From an archaeon (lineage in GTDB: Archaea > Nanobdellota > Nanobdellia > Woesearchaeales > GW2011-AR15): a stretch of 64,000 nucleotides of DNA. The notes beneath the pieces were generated by a model. The model was not told the origin of the DNA. It ran no database searches and saw only the letters and a list, made by a program, of their open reading frames with translations. A program made the translations under genes and the position numbers. Shown piece by piece: positions 16,144 through 24,306 of this stretch (its first letter is position 1; each line of letters begins with the position of its first letter). Location of the stretch: positions 1 through 64,000 of the forward strand of contig JABHXU010000020.1 in assembly GCA_018657065.1 (NCBI GenBank), given 5' to 3'.

Positions 16144-16743
16144 ATGAAAAATCTTTCCTCAATAATGTACAATGTTCTTGATAAACATTCTATTTTAGAA
16201 GAAAAAGAATTAAGATCATTGTCAAACAATCTTGAATTCAAATTATTATTCTCCATTGATTTTTCTAAACCATTTAAAGATGCTAAAAAAGATTTTATTA
16301 AAAATTACTTAAATGACCTTTTAGTTTTAAATTTAGGAAATGTATCAGCAGCAGCTAAAAGAGCAAAACTTAATAGACGTCATTTTCATAGAATGATAAA
16401 TGAATTATCTTTAGATCCTGACACTCATAGAAGAGACTTAATTAAACCCTCAGTATATTTAAAAGATAATGTTCAAAATTTACTCGATGAAACTCTTGTA
16501 GACATACAAGAAAAAGAAAAAGTTGCAAATGTATATTCTAGTATAAATGATATTTCTCAAGTAATTGTTGAAACATTTCAAGATATTCCATATGAAGAAG
16601 CTATTGAATTATTTGAAAAAGAATTCATAACAAAAACTCTTCAAAAATTTGAATATGATTTAAAAAAATCTGCGAAATTCTTAGAAATTAGTGAACGAAC
16701 ATTATATAGAAAACTTGAAAAGTTAGGAATAGTATTGACATAA
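16144..16743 (+). CDS. DNA-binding protein with two Fis/NtrC-type HTH domains
   Basis: 199 aa. Residues ~45-88 (IKNYLNDLLVLNLGNVSAAA followed by KRAKLNRRHFHRMINEL) and ~150-199 (FEKEFITKTLQKFEYDLKKS, then AKFLEISERTLYRKLEKLGI) are two copies of the Fis-type HTH_8 domain that ends bacterial sigma-54 activators. There is no AAA+ or receiver domain, and archaea have no sigma-54, so this must act differently: as a repressor, an architectural protein or a TFB-dependent regulator. The two copies differ enough to suggest an old duplication. Probably acquired from bacteria. No target site is obvious upstream. Confidence 0.8.
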   Translation: MKNLSSIMYNVLDKHSILEEKELRSLSNNLEFKLLFSIDFSKPFKDAKKDFIKNYLNDLLVLNLGNVSAAAKRAKLNRRHFHRMINELSLDPDTHRRDLIKPSVYLKDNVQNLLDETLVDIQEKEKVANVYSSINDISQVIVETFQDIPYEEAIELFEKEFITKTLQKFEYDLKKSAKFLEISERTLYRKLEKLGIVLT

Positions 16744-16836
16744 ATGTCCCACTAATGATCTTTATAGTACAATTTTATTTATAAATTGTTTGAAGTTAAC
16801 CATCCATATTATAGTTAAAACTCTAAAGGTGAAAAA

Positions 16837-18753
16837 ATGGAAAAAAAACAAGAAAAAAGTCCAAAATTAAATAAAAATCAAGGAGATATGTTAAAAAATT
16901 TAGATGTCAGTAAAGTTCCTAATATTTCTAAAGATGCTAAAGATAAACTTGAAAAAATCAAAAAAGAACTTGAACTTTTTAAAAAACAAGTTCTTGCAAA
17001 ATTTGATAAATATATCATGGGTATAACTTTACTTCCTCCTCAAAAACAATTCCCTGGACCTCAAGGTCAACCTTTTCCAACTATGCCAGGAGTTCCAGCA
17101 AGAGGAATGCCTACTATGCAGCAACCGGCTCCAAATAAAGATGCTGTTTCTATTTTAATTTTAGTTGATGATTCAGATAGTAAAAAAATGTCTAAATTTG
17201 AATTAAAAACTAAACTAGGCCAAATCATATACAAAATGGCTCAAGACATAGATAAAACAATTGTTCCTGAAACAATTATTTTAAGTGAACTTTGGCAAAA
17301 TTGTTATGATGCCAAATATGATTATTTAGTAAGAATTGCTTCAGGTGCTCCTGTTTATGATACAGGAATGCTTGCAGCTATCAAAATTTCTGAAATCCAT
17401 AAACAAATGGTTCTAAAAAAGTTTGAAAAATATATTGTAACCTATGTTCTCGCTGGATCTTTAGTTCAAGGAAAAGCTAGACCTGACAGTGATATTGATG
17501 TTTTTGTCGTTATTGATGACACTGATGTCAAAAAAATGACTAGAGTTGAACTTAAAGATAAACTTAGAGCAATAATTATTGGAATGGGTATGGAAGCTGG
17601 TGAAATGACTGGTATTCGAAATAAAATTAATATCCAAGTTTATATATTAACTGACTTCTGGGATAATATTAAAGAAGCTAATCCCATCATATTTACATTC
17701 TTAAGAGACGGTATTCCCTTTTACGATAGAGGAATATTCATGCCTTGGAAACAACTGCTTAAAATGGGTAAAGTTAAACCAAGTCAAGAAGCAATTGATA
17801 TTTTTATGAGTTCAGGAGATCAGTTATTAAATAGAGTTAAATTTAAGCTAAATGCCATAGGAATGGAAGATACATTTTATGCTATCTTAACCCCTTCCCA
17901 AGCAGCTTTAATGCTCTATGGAGTATCACCTCCAACTCCAAAAGAAACTCCAGAGGTTCTTAGAGAAATTTTTGTTAAAAAAGAAAAACTTCTTGAAGAT
18001 GAGTATGTGAAAATTCTTGAACATAATATTAAGGTTAGAAAAGAACTTGAACATCAATCAAAAAAATCTCTATCTGGAAAAGAAGTCGACAGATTAGTTG
18101 ATGATGCAAATAGATACTTAGTTAGAATAAAAAAACTCTTTAAACAAATTGATAAAATTAAAGAAGAAGATTCCTTAGTCCATACATACGACACAACAAT
18201 TACAATTCTTAGAGACATACTAAGATTTGAAGGAATTGATACCATTAAAGAGGAAAATATCTTAAAAACTGTTGAGAAAGAGATGTTTGATTCTGGAAAG
18301 ATGGCTCATAAATTCTTAAAAGACATCAAATTAGTTATTAAAGCTAAAAAGGATTATGACGCTAAAAAACTAACAAAAACAGATATTTCCAATGTTAAAA
18401 AAGTGAGCAGAGACTTGCATAAGTATTTAGTTGAGCACATTCAAAGACAACGAGGCAGAGAAATACAAAAAGCAAAAATTAGAGTCAAATATGGAAACAA
18501 ATTTGGTGAAGTATTATTACTTGGAAAAACTGCTTTCATTATTCATGACCTAGATTCTGATGAAAAAGCAATAAGTAAAGCTGATGTTGACAATAATGGA
18601 AGTTTACAAAAAATTAGAGAAAGTAATAATGAAGAACTAGAACATGCTCTTGTAAACGACGCTATTCCAAGCAGAGTATTCATCAAAGAACCAATCTTTG
18701 AAAACCTAAAAGAAATATTTGGAAAAGATGTTGAAGTTATGCTTCATCATTAA
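16837..18753 (+). CDS. Double nucleotidyltransferase-fold protein with possible HEPN-like helical domain
   Basis: 638 aa. Residues 195-300 are an MNT-type nucleotidyltransferase domain with the G-S pair at 207-208 and the metal-binding DSDID at 217-221 (Asp219, Asp221). Residues ~50-180 repeat the same fold (FDKYIMG/FEKYIVT, VDDSDSKKM/IDDTDVKKM) but lack both Gly-Ser and the Asp pair; a Pro/Gln/Met-rich loop (63-100) replaces them, so this copy should be inactive. The helical region after 345 contains RKELEH (401-406), which fits the RX4H motif of HEPN nucleases, though this is weak. The start follows AAAGGTGA. It could be a toxin-antitoxin-like or RNA-modifying enzyme. Confidence 0.7.
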   Translation: MEKKQEKSPKLNKNQGDMLKNLDVSKVPNISKDAKDKLEKIKKELELFKKQVLAKFDKYIMGITLLPPQKQFPGPQGQPFPTMPGVPARGMPTMQQPAPNKDAVSILILVDDSDSKKMSKFELKTKLGQIIYKMAQDIDKTIVPETIILSELWQNCYDAKYDYLVRIASGAPVYDTGMLAAIKISEIHKQMVLKKFEKYIVTYVLAGSLVQGKARPDSDIDVFVVIDDTDVKKMTRVELKDKLRAIIIGMGMEAGEMTGIRNKINIQVYILTDFWDNIKEANPIIFTFLRDGIPFYDRGIFMPWKQLLKMGKVKPSQEAIDIFMSSGDQLLNRVKFKLNAIGMEDTFYAILTPSQAALMLYGVSPPTPKETPEVLREIFVKKEKLLEDEYVKILEHNIKVRKELEHQSKKSLSGKEVDRLVDDANRYLVRIKKLFKQIDKIKEEDSLVHTYDTTITILRDILRFEGIDTIKEENILKTVEKEMFDSGKMAHKFLKDIKLVIKAKKDYDAKKLTKTDISNVKKVSRDLHKYLVEHIQRQRGREIQKAKIRVKYGNKFGEVLLLGKTAFIIHDLDSDEKAISKADVDNNGSLQKIRESNNEELEHALVNDAIPSRVFIKEPIFENLKEIFGKDVEVMLHH

Positions 18754-18810
18754 ATTCAGAAACATTTTAAAATTTCTGAATTGTTAAAAATCCAAATTTC
18801 AGGATTTTTA
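18753..18810 (+). terminator. Two tandem perfect hairpins after the nucleotidyltransferase gene
   Basis: AATTCAGAAA (18753-18762) pairs with TTTCTGAATT (18773-18782). Two bases later TAAAAATCC (18785-18793) pairs with GGATTTTTA (18802-18810). Both stems are perfect (10 and 9 bp). They follow the stop codon and precede a T-rich stretch, so they probably mark the 3' end of the transcript or protect it. Confidence 0.45.
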
Positions 18811-18839
18811 TTAAACATTTATTTCTTTTTTTCATATTT

Positions 18840-19454
18840 ATGAATCGATCAATTATTAAATTAAAAGCACGAATTTTTGGGTTTGATTTTGTAGATAAAC
18901 CTATTTTATCTAATTCTAATGAAAATCAGATTTTAGAAGAAATACTTGAATCTTTATCTTTAAAAAAATACCAAGAAAATTTTGTTATCTTTAACCCACT
19001 AGAAAAAATTATTGAATCTAAAAAAGAATTTGATAATCAAGAAATTTTAATCAATGATAATAAAATATCTAGTAAAGCAAAAATACTACTATACGAATTT
19101 GAACAAGGAATGTATTATGTATATACTAAAAAAGAAAGCAATATTAATCCTTACTTAGATTTAAATCCAAAAATTCATAATCCTAAAAGTGAATTTGAAA
19201 TGCCTTTTGGTTTGTTTGTTCCTTCAGGAGTTATAATTCGACGTGTTTCTCAAAATATCCTTGGAACTGGTGTTTTAGGTAGAGCTTTTTTAGGTATGAA
19301 TTATATTGAGATTCTTGACTCACTATTTGGAAATGCATATCAAGAAGTGCTTACTCATGAAGTTATGCACATTATGTATCCTCAAAAAAAAGAAATGGAA
19401 ATTAGACACATAACAAGAAATTATGTTGGACCAAAAAATACAATCTATCATTAA
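18840..19454 (+). CDS. Putative zinc metalloprotease (HExxH)
   Basis: 204 aa. HEVMH at residues 173-177 is an HExxH zincin motif; a Glu about eight to ten residues on (Glu185/Glu187) could be the third zinc ligand. The N-terminal 120 residues are not recognised and contain no signal peptide. The closest pattern is the small archaeal predicted metallopeptidases. The last eight codons (GPKNTIYH) are repeated as a stand-alone fragment 116 bases downstream (19542-19570), suggesting that a second copy once followed it. Confidence 0.6.
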   Translation: MNRSIIKLKARIFGFDFVDKPILSNSNENQILEEILESLSLKKYQENFVIFNPLEKIIESKKEFDNQEILINDNKISSKAKILLYEFEQGMYYVYTKKESNINPYLDLNPKIHNPKSEFEMPFGLFVPSGVIIRRVSQNILGTGVLGRAFLGMNYIEILDSLFGNAYQEVLTHEVMHIMYPQKKEMEIRHITRNYVGPKNTIYH

Positions 19455-19466
19455 ATTTTTTTCTTC

Positions 19467-19570
19467 GGATTGTTTTGATGTTTTATTCAAAACAGTCCTT
19501 AATAAATTTGAATTCTAAGCTTTTCTAAAGCTTTGATGACATTGGACCAAAAAATACTATTTATCATTAA
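19467..19570 (+). repeat. Relic of a second copy of the metalloprotease 3' end, with two hairpins
   Basis: Bases 19542-19570 repeat 19426-19454 with 27 of 29 identical. The two differences are synonymous (ACA/ACT and ATC/ATT) in the frame encoding GPKNTIYH plus stop, so the fragment looks like the end of a lost paralogous gene. Between the copies lie two inverted repeats: 19467-19478 with 19487-19498 (12 bp with one G-T pair) and AAGCTTT 19517-19523 with AAAGCTT 19527-19533. The first is a plausible terminator for the upstream gene. Confidence 0.5.
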
Positions 19571-19572
19571 AA

Positions 19573-19788
19573 TTATAATCCAAATGTTTTTAATGCATGA
19601 AATACAATAATAGCTGGCCAAACAAGTGCTTTAAAAAAACCTACAACACCCATCCAAAAACTTGTAGCTGTACTAATATAATATACTAACGCGCCTATAA
19701 ATCCAGCACAATAAATTGCTCCATCTTTACATGATCCTGGAACATTTGTTGTACAACATTTTGATTCTTGTTTTTTTGATTTTACCAT
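19573..19788 (-). CDS. Small conserved-looking membrane protein with N-terminal cysteines
   Basis: 71 aa from the ATG at 19788; TTAGGTGG lies just before it, which decides against the in-frame GTG at 19797. The N-terminus is polar and contains Cys residues (CCTTNVPGSC), followed by two hydrophobic helices (GFIGALVYYISTATSFWMGV and FFKALVWPAIIVFHALK). Small proteins with this GFIGALVYY-x-x-x-ATSFW layout are common in CPR bacteria and DPANN archaea, and their function is unknown. It is divergent from the four-gene paralogue cluster. Confidence 0.7.
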   Translation of the reverse strand: MVKSKKQESKCCTTNVPGSCKDGAIYCAGFIGALVYYISTATSFWMGVVGFFKALVWPAIIVFHALKTFGL

Positions 19789-19905
19789 ATTTACCACCTA
19801 ATAATCTTTGCATTTAATTCCATATATAAATATTGTCAAATTTGAAAAAAGAAAACTTAATAAACTAGTATACATATTTATATACTGATTAAAATGGACG
19901 CCAGT

Positions 19906-20409
19906 ATGGCAGATTATAGTAAATATGGATTTCACAGAATTATTAAGTATAGAGGTATCTTTGATTTTGACGGTCTTTACAAATTTATAACAAAATGGAT
20001 TAAAGACAATGATTTTGATTTTCAAGAAAGTAAATTGGTTGATAAACCTCCTTATCAAATCTATAAATTTGTTGGTAGAAAAAAAGCTAATTACTATGCT
20101 ATGTTTCTTATTACTCCAGAAATATGGCTTTGGGAAGCTAAATCTGTAGAAATTATTAAAGACGGAAAGAAAAAAACATTGACTGAAGCTAGAATGAAAA
20201 TAATCATCAATGGAGGATATATTCTTGATTATGATGGTGACTTTGAAGGAAATGCTGGTTTAAAAAATATGGAATCTCTTTTTGTTAACAAAATTATGTA
20301 TCACGAATTTTTACTAAAATATTTTGATTATTTTGATTATTATTTATTTGATTTTATGACTGAAGTTAAAAAGTTCCTTGAAATGGAAACTGCTACAAAC
20401 GCATATTAA
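19906..20409 (+). CDS. Member 1 of a cluster of ~170-aa proteins of unknown function
   Basis: 167 aa from the ATG at 19906. I prefer this to the ATG at 19894, because the TATA element ATATTTATATAC (19874-19885) is centred about 26 bases before 19906, the leaderless spacing. It shares with the next three proteins a GxFxFxxLYxxI opening, a central IWLWEAK-type beta strand, a GY-containing strand and a C-terminal aromatic helix (FDYFDYYLFDFMTEVKKFLE). It is the most divergent member together with 20923. No signal peptide, no known catalytic motif. Function unknown; the cluster spacing implies one operon. Confidence 0.65.
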   Translation: MADYSKYGFHRIIKYRGIFDFDGLYKFITKWIKDNDFDFQESKLVDKPPYQIYKFVGRKKANYYAMFLITPEIWLWEAKSVEIIKDGKKKTLTEARMKIIINGGYILDYDGDFEGNAGLKNMESLFVNKIMYHEFLLKYFDYFDYYLFDFMTEVKKFLEMETATNAY

Positions 20410-20410
20410 A

Positions 20411-20926
20411 ATGGTAGAATTACATCATGCAGTATTTGGTGAAACACTTGAATTTGAAGGTTTATTTACTGTAAAAGATCTTTTCAAAACTATAGATCAG
20501 TATTTTAGATTTAAAAGATTTGATAAAAAAATTGTTTTTGATGAAGAATTTGACACTGAAGAAGGAAAATATTTTCATTTGAAAACTCAATATTACAAAA
20601 AAGTTGATGCATATGTTAGACTTGAAACTAGATTTTGGATTTATGTTTATAATTACAAAATTATTGAAAAAGAAGTAGAAGGTGAAAAAGTAAGAATTGG
20701 TCAAGGTAAAGCAAGTATCAAATTTGATGCGTTTTTGCAAACAGGCTATATAAACACAATGCCTGATAACAAACCATTTTATTTTTTATTTAGAATTTTA
20801 TATGAACAATATTTTGCTAAACCTTATATTGATTACTGGAAGAATGTTGCAATACATGTAACAAATGAAGCTAAAACTGAAATTTCATCATACTTAAATT
20901 TAAACAAATTCCTATATGAAAAATGA
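20411..20926 (+). CDS. Member 2 of the ~170-aa cluster
   Basis: 171 aa, starting at the ATG one base after the previous stop. It opens with HHAVFGETLEFEGLFTVKDL and is about 70% identical by eye to member 4 (21455), sharing FRILYEQYFAKPYIDYWKNV exactly near the C-terminus. It is predicted soluble and alpha/beta, rich in Lys, Tyr and Phe, with no recognised family. It overlaps member 3 by 4 bases (20923-20926). Confidence 0.7.
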   Translation: MVELHHAVFGETLEFEGLFTVKDLFKTIDQYFRFKRFDKKIVFDEEFDTEEGKYFHLKTQYYKKVDAYVRLETRFWIYVYNYKIIEKEVEGEKVRIGQGKASIKFDAFLQTGYINTMPDNKPFYFLFRILYEQYFAKPYIDYWKNVAIHVTNEAKTEISSYLNLNKFLYEK

Positions 20927-21432
20927 TAAGAGAAGAAGTAAACACTGTAATTAAAGGAAAATCCTTTGAATATGAAGGCTATTTTAGTTACTCAGATTTA
21001 ATTATTTTAGTTGATTCATTCTTTAAAAAAAATGGATATACTAAAACTATTTTAAACCATTCTGAACTTGTAAAAGAAAATGGAAAAGAAATAAAACTTA
21101 GAATGAGACCTTCTAAAAACAAAAAAGGTTCAAAACTTGAAGTTCAAGTATGGTTAACAATTAAAAAGATGGTCAATGTTGTTAAAAAAGTAGATGGTCT
21201 AAATATTAATATAAATAAGGGTAAAATTAGTATTGTCGTTGATGCTTATTTTATTTCAGATGTTAGAGGGAAATGGGAAGCTAAACCTGAATATACATTT
21301 ATTAAAACTATTTTTGAAAAATTTTTGTTTTCTGGAAAATCAAAAGATTATGCAGGTTGGGTAACAAAAGATGCTAATGATTTTATAGACGAAATTAGAA
21401 GCCATTTAAATTTGCATAAGTATGTATTTTAA
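20923..21432 (+). CDS. Member 3 of the ~170-aa cluster
   Basis: 169 aa. It keeps the outline of the group (KSFEYEGYFSYSDLIILVDS at the N-terminus, LEVQVWLTIKKMV in the middle, an IDEIRSHLNLHKYVF end resembling the SSYLNLNKFLYE end of members 2 and 4), but the sequence is much more divergent and more basic. The ATG overlaps the stop of member 2, so it is translationally coupled. Function unknown. Confidence 0.65.
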   Translation: MIREEVNTVIKGKSFEYEGYFSYSDLIILVDSFFKKNGYTKTILNHSELVKENGKEIKLRMRPSKNKKGSKLEVQVWLTIKKMVNVVKKVDGLNININKGKISIVVDAYFISDVRGKWEAKPEYTFIKTIFEKFLFSGKSKDYAGWVTKDANDFIDEIRSHLNLHKYVF

Positions 21433-21454
21433 TATATTTGGAGATAAATAGGCC

Positions 21455-21976
21455 ATGACTCATATTCACCACGCAGTATATGGAGAAACATTAGAACATG
21501 AAGGCCTATTTACTGTAAAAGAGTTCTATAAATCAATTGACCAATATTTTCAATTTAAGGGATTTGATAAAAAAATTCAATTTGACGAACAATTTGATAC
21601 TGAAAATGGAAAATATTTTCATTTGAAATTTCAGTATTATAAGAGAGTTGATGCAAATATTAGGCTTCAAATTAGATTTTGGATTTATGTTTATGATTAC
21701 AATTTAAGGGAAATAGAAATAGAAGGAGAAAAAAAGAAAATTGGTCAAGGAAGAGTAAGCATAAAAATTGATGCTTTTGTTCAAACAGGCTACAATAATA
21801 ATGTATTTCCAGATACAAAACCTTTTTATTTTTTATTTAGGATTTTATATGAACAATATTTTGCTAAACCCTATATCGATTATTGGAAAAATGTTGACAA
21901 ACATATTGTAAATGAGATTAAAACAGAATTATCCTCATATTTTAATCTAAATAAATTTTTATATGAAAGATCTTAA
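21455..21976 (+). CDS. Member 4 of the ~170-aa cluster
   Basis: 173 aa, the closest relative of member 2: HHAVYGETLEHEGLFTVKEF, FWIYVYDYN and FRILYEQYFAKPYIDYWKNV recur. It is preceded by TTGGAGATAAAT, a Shine-Dalgarno-like stretch, and lies 22 bases after member 3. The pair 2/4 appears to be a recent duplication with the diverged member 3 between them. Function unknown; a multi-subunit complex or an effector family is possible. Confidence 0.7.
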   Translation: MTHIHHAVYGETLEHEGLFTVKEFYKSIDQYFQFKGFDKKIQFDEQFDTENGKYFHLKFQYYKRVDANIRLQIRFWIYVYDYNLREIEIEGEKKKIGQGRVSIKIDAFVQTGYNNNVFPDTKPFYFLFRILYEQYFAKPYIDYWKNVDKHIVNEIKTELSSYFNLNKFLYERS

Positions 21977-22029
21977 TTTAATAAATTTAATAAATCACAA
22001 AAATAATCTTAAAAATTAGGTGATAGCAT

Positions 22030-23016
22030 ATGACAATAGATTCGCAAGATATGATTTCCATTTTAAAACAATTCCCCGACATGGTTAAGCAAGCTTCTAA
22101 TATGGGTGATGACATCACTGTTCCCAAAAATCTAATTGATAATATTATTGTTATTGGAATGGGAGGATCGGGATATAATGGTGATTTACTTAAATGCTAT
22201 CTTAAAGATTTAAAGATTCCTATCCATGTTATAAAAGACTACAATCTTCCTAAATATGCAAACAAAAAAAGTTTAATTTTCACTGTTTCTTACTCAGGAA
22301 ATACTGAAGAAACTATTGAAGCTTATAGATCAGCCATTAGAAAGGGAATTAATATTGTTAGTTTATCTTCTGGAGGAAAACTTGAAGAATTAGCAAAAAT
22401 GAATAAAAATCCTCATATTTCGGTTCCTAAAGGAATTCAACCTAGATTATCAACTGCTTATCAATTTATTTCAATGTTAAATGTACTACAGCATTCAGGA
22501 ATTATTTCTAATCAAGAAAAAGAAATTAAGACTGTTATTAAAAACCTTAAAGCTTCAAATTTAAAAATAGAAACAACAGGTAAAGAACTTGCAAAAAAAA
22601 TAAAAAATAAAATTCCAATCATATATTCAAGTGCTGAAATGTTTTGTGTTGCTGAAAAGTGGAAAACAGACATAAATGAAAATGCAAAAGCTCATGCATT
22701 TTACAATACTTTTTCAGAATTTAATCATAATGAACTTTGTGCCTATGAACACACGCCTGATAATTTTTATATAATTATTATAACAGATGAAAAAGATCAT
22801 CCTAGAATTAAAAAAAGAATTAATATTTTTAAAAAATTAGCTAGATCTTTTGATATTTCTATTACGGAAATCTCTATTACAGGTGATCATTTTTTGACTA
22901 GATTATTATCAAGTATTTGGATGGGTTTTTTTGTAGCTTATTATTTAGCTATAGAATATGAAAGAGACCCGACCCCAGTTTTATTTATTGAAAATTTAAA
23001 GAAAGACTTAAAATGA
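22030..23016 (+). CDS. Bifunctional phosphoglucose/phosphomannose isomerase (SIS family)
   Basis: 328 aa. Two SIS subdomains are visible: VIGMGGSGYNGDLL and FTVSYSGNTEETIEAY form the sugar-phosphate binding site, and the NTFSEFNHNELCAYEH segment carries the catalytic Glu/His typical of the archaeal bifunctional PGI/PMI group. It interconverts fructose 6-phosphate with glucose 6-phosphate and mannose 6-phosphate, supplying hexose precursors for the glycan genes that follow. The ATG is preceded by TTAGGTGATAGC. A tiny membrane gene overlaps its stop by 4 bases. Confidence 0.92.
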   Translation: MTIDSQDMISILKQFPDMVKQASNMGDDITVPKNLIDNIIVIGMGGSGYNGDLLKCYLKDLKIPIHVIKDYNLPKYANKKSLIFTVSYSGNTEETIEAYRSAIRKGINIVSLSSGGKLEELAKMNKNPHISVPKGIQPRLSTAYQFISMLNVLQHSGIISNQEKEIKTVIKNLKASNLKIETTGKELAKKIKNKIPIIYSSAEMFCVAEKWKTDINENAKAHAFYNTFSEFNHNELCAYEHTPDNFYIIIITDEKDHPRIKKRINIFKKLARSFDISITEISITGDHFLTRLLSSIWMGFFVAYYLAIEYERDPTPVLFIENLKKDLK

Positions 23017-23150
23017 AACTTGAAGAACTCAAAATTAAAATTTTATTTTTTTTTGTAGTAATCCCTATAATGATTATTTGTTGGCCAATATTTTTAATTT
23101 GGGAAATTATTAATAATGCCTTAAGAGGACTCTTGTTTGATTTAAATTGA
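23013..23150 (+). CDS. Very small single-helix membrane protein (45 aa)
   Basis: The ATG overlaps the stop of the isomerase gene (ATGA, 23013-23016), suggesting coupled translation. The product is 45 aa: a polar start (MKLEELKIKI), one long hydrophobic helix containing Pro and Trp, then a short tail ending in RGLLFDLN. No family recognised. The tight overlap and clear amphipathic design argue that it is real. Confidence 0.5.
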   Translation: MKLEELKIKILFFFVVIPIMIICWPIFLIWEIINNALRGLLFDLN

Positions 23151-23205
23151 ATTTCTTGTTTTTTATTTAGTTAATATTTTATATTGGTCTTTCATTCTAT
23201 GCAAT

Positions 23206-24306
23206 ATGGGAGTAGATTATTCATTTGTTCTTCCATGCAGAAATGAAGAACAATCGATTGGCCATTGTATAAATCAAATTAAATCAGTTATTAAAAATAA
23301 CAAATTAAATGCTGAAATTATTGTTTCTGATTCTTCAACTGATAACTCCAAAATTATTTCTAAAAAACTAAATATTAAAGTTATTGATCACGAAGATGTT
23401 GGTTATGGCATAGCATTAATTCATGGACTAAAAAAAGCTAAAGGAAAATATATTGTTATTGGAGACGCAGATGGATCATATAATTTTTTAGAAACACCAA
23501 ATTTAATTAAAAAAATAACTCAAGGCTATGATTTTGTAATTGGAAGTAGATTAAAAGGTAGAATCAACAAAGGATCAATGCCTTGGCATCATAGATATAT
23601 AGGAAATCCACTTCTTTCAAAAATTTTAAATTTGTTTTTTAAAACTAATGTAAGTGACACTCATTCAGGTTTTAGAATTATAAAAAAATCAGTTTTAAAA
23701 AAATTAGAGCTTAAAACAAAAGGAATGGAATTCGCTTCAGAAATGATAATAAAAGCTGCAAAAAATAATATCGCTATTGGAGAAGTTCCAATATCATATC
23801 TAAAAAGAACTGGTAAATCCAAATTAAATAGCTTTGGTGACGGATGGCGACATTTAAGGTTCATGTTAATGTTTAGCCCTACATACTTATTTTTTATTCC
23901 AGGTTTCACTCTATTTATCTTTGGAATCATGCTTAACTTTATGTTACTTTATGGAAATTTTTACTTAAAAGAAACTGATATAACTTTATTCTTATCTGTT
24001 TTTAGTTCTTTTTTATCAATTCTAGGATTTCAACTAGTTAATTTAGGCCTATACTCTAGAATTTATGCTCTTCATTCTGGATTTGAAAAACAAGATAAGT
24101 TAATTGACCATATTGCTAAAATGTTTCCTTTTGAAAGAGGAATATTAATTGGAGTTATTCTCCTTTTTATTTCAATAATTAATGTTTTACTATTCCAAAG
24201 AATTCAAAATTATTTGATATCCTTGACTATAATCGTTCTAGGAATACAAACTATTTTTTCAGTATTTTTTATTAGTATGATGTTGGTTGAAAAAAATGAA
24301 AAATAA
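23206..24306 (+). CDS. GT2 glycosyltransferase with C-terminal membrane helices (dolichyl-phosphate sugar synthase-like)
   Basis: 366 aa. Residues 1-230 are a GT-A fold of the DPM1 type: VLPCRNEEQSIGHC, SDSSTDNS, GDADGSY (DxD, metal and nucleotide-sugar binding), SGFRIIKKS and FASEMIIKAAKNN. Four hydrophobic helices follow (about 230-365). Such enzymes charge a polyprenyl phosphate with glucose or mannose on the cytoplasmic face, giving the donor for GT-C enzymes such as those downstream. It begins a run of five same-strand glycan genes and overlaps the next by 11 bases. Confidence 0.9.
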   Translation: MGVDYSFVLPCRNEEQSIGHCINQIKSVIKNNKLNAEIIVSDSSTDNSKIISKKLNIKVIDHEDVGYGIALIHGLKKAKGKYIVIGDADGSYNFLETPNLIKKITQGYDFVIGSRLKGRINKGSMPWHHRYIGNPLLSKILNLFFKTNVSDTHSGFRIIKKSVLKKLELKTKGMEFASEMIIKAAKNNIAIGEVPISYLKRTGKSKLNSFGDGWRHLRFMLMFSPTYLFFIPGFTLFIFGIMLNFMLLYGNFYLKETDITLFLSVFSSFLSILGFQLVNLGLYSRIYALHSGFEKQDKLIDHIAKMFPFERGILIGVILLFISIINVLLFQRIQNYLISLTIIVLGIQTIFSVFFISMMLVEKNEK

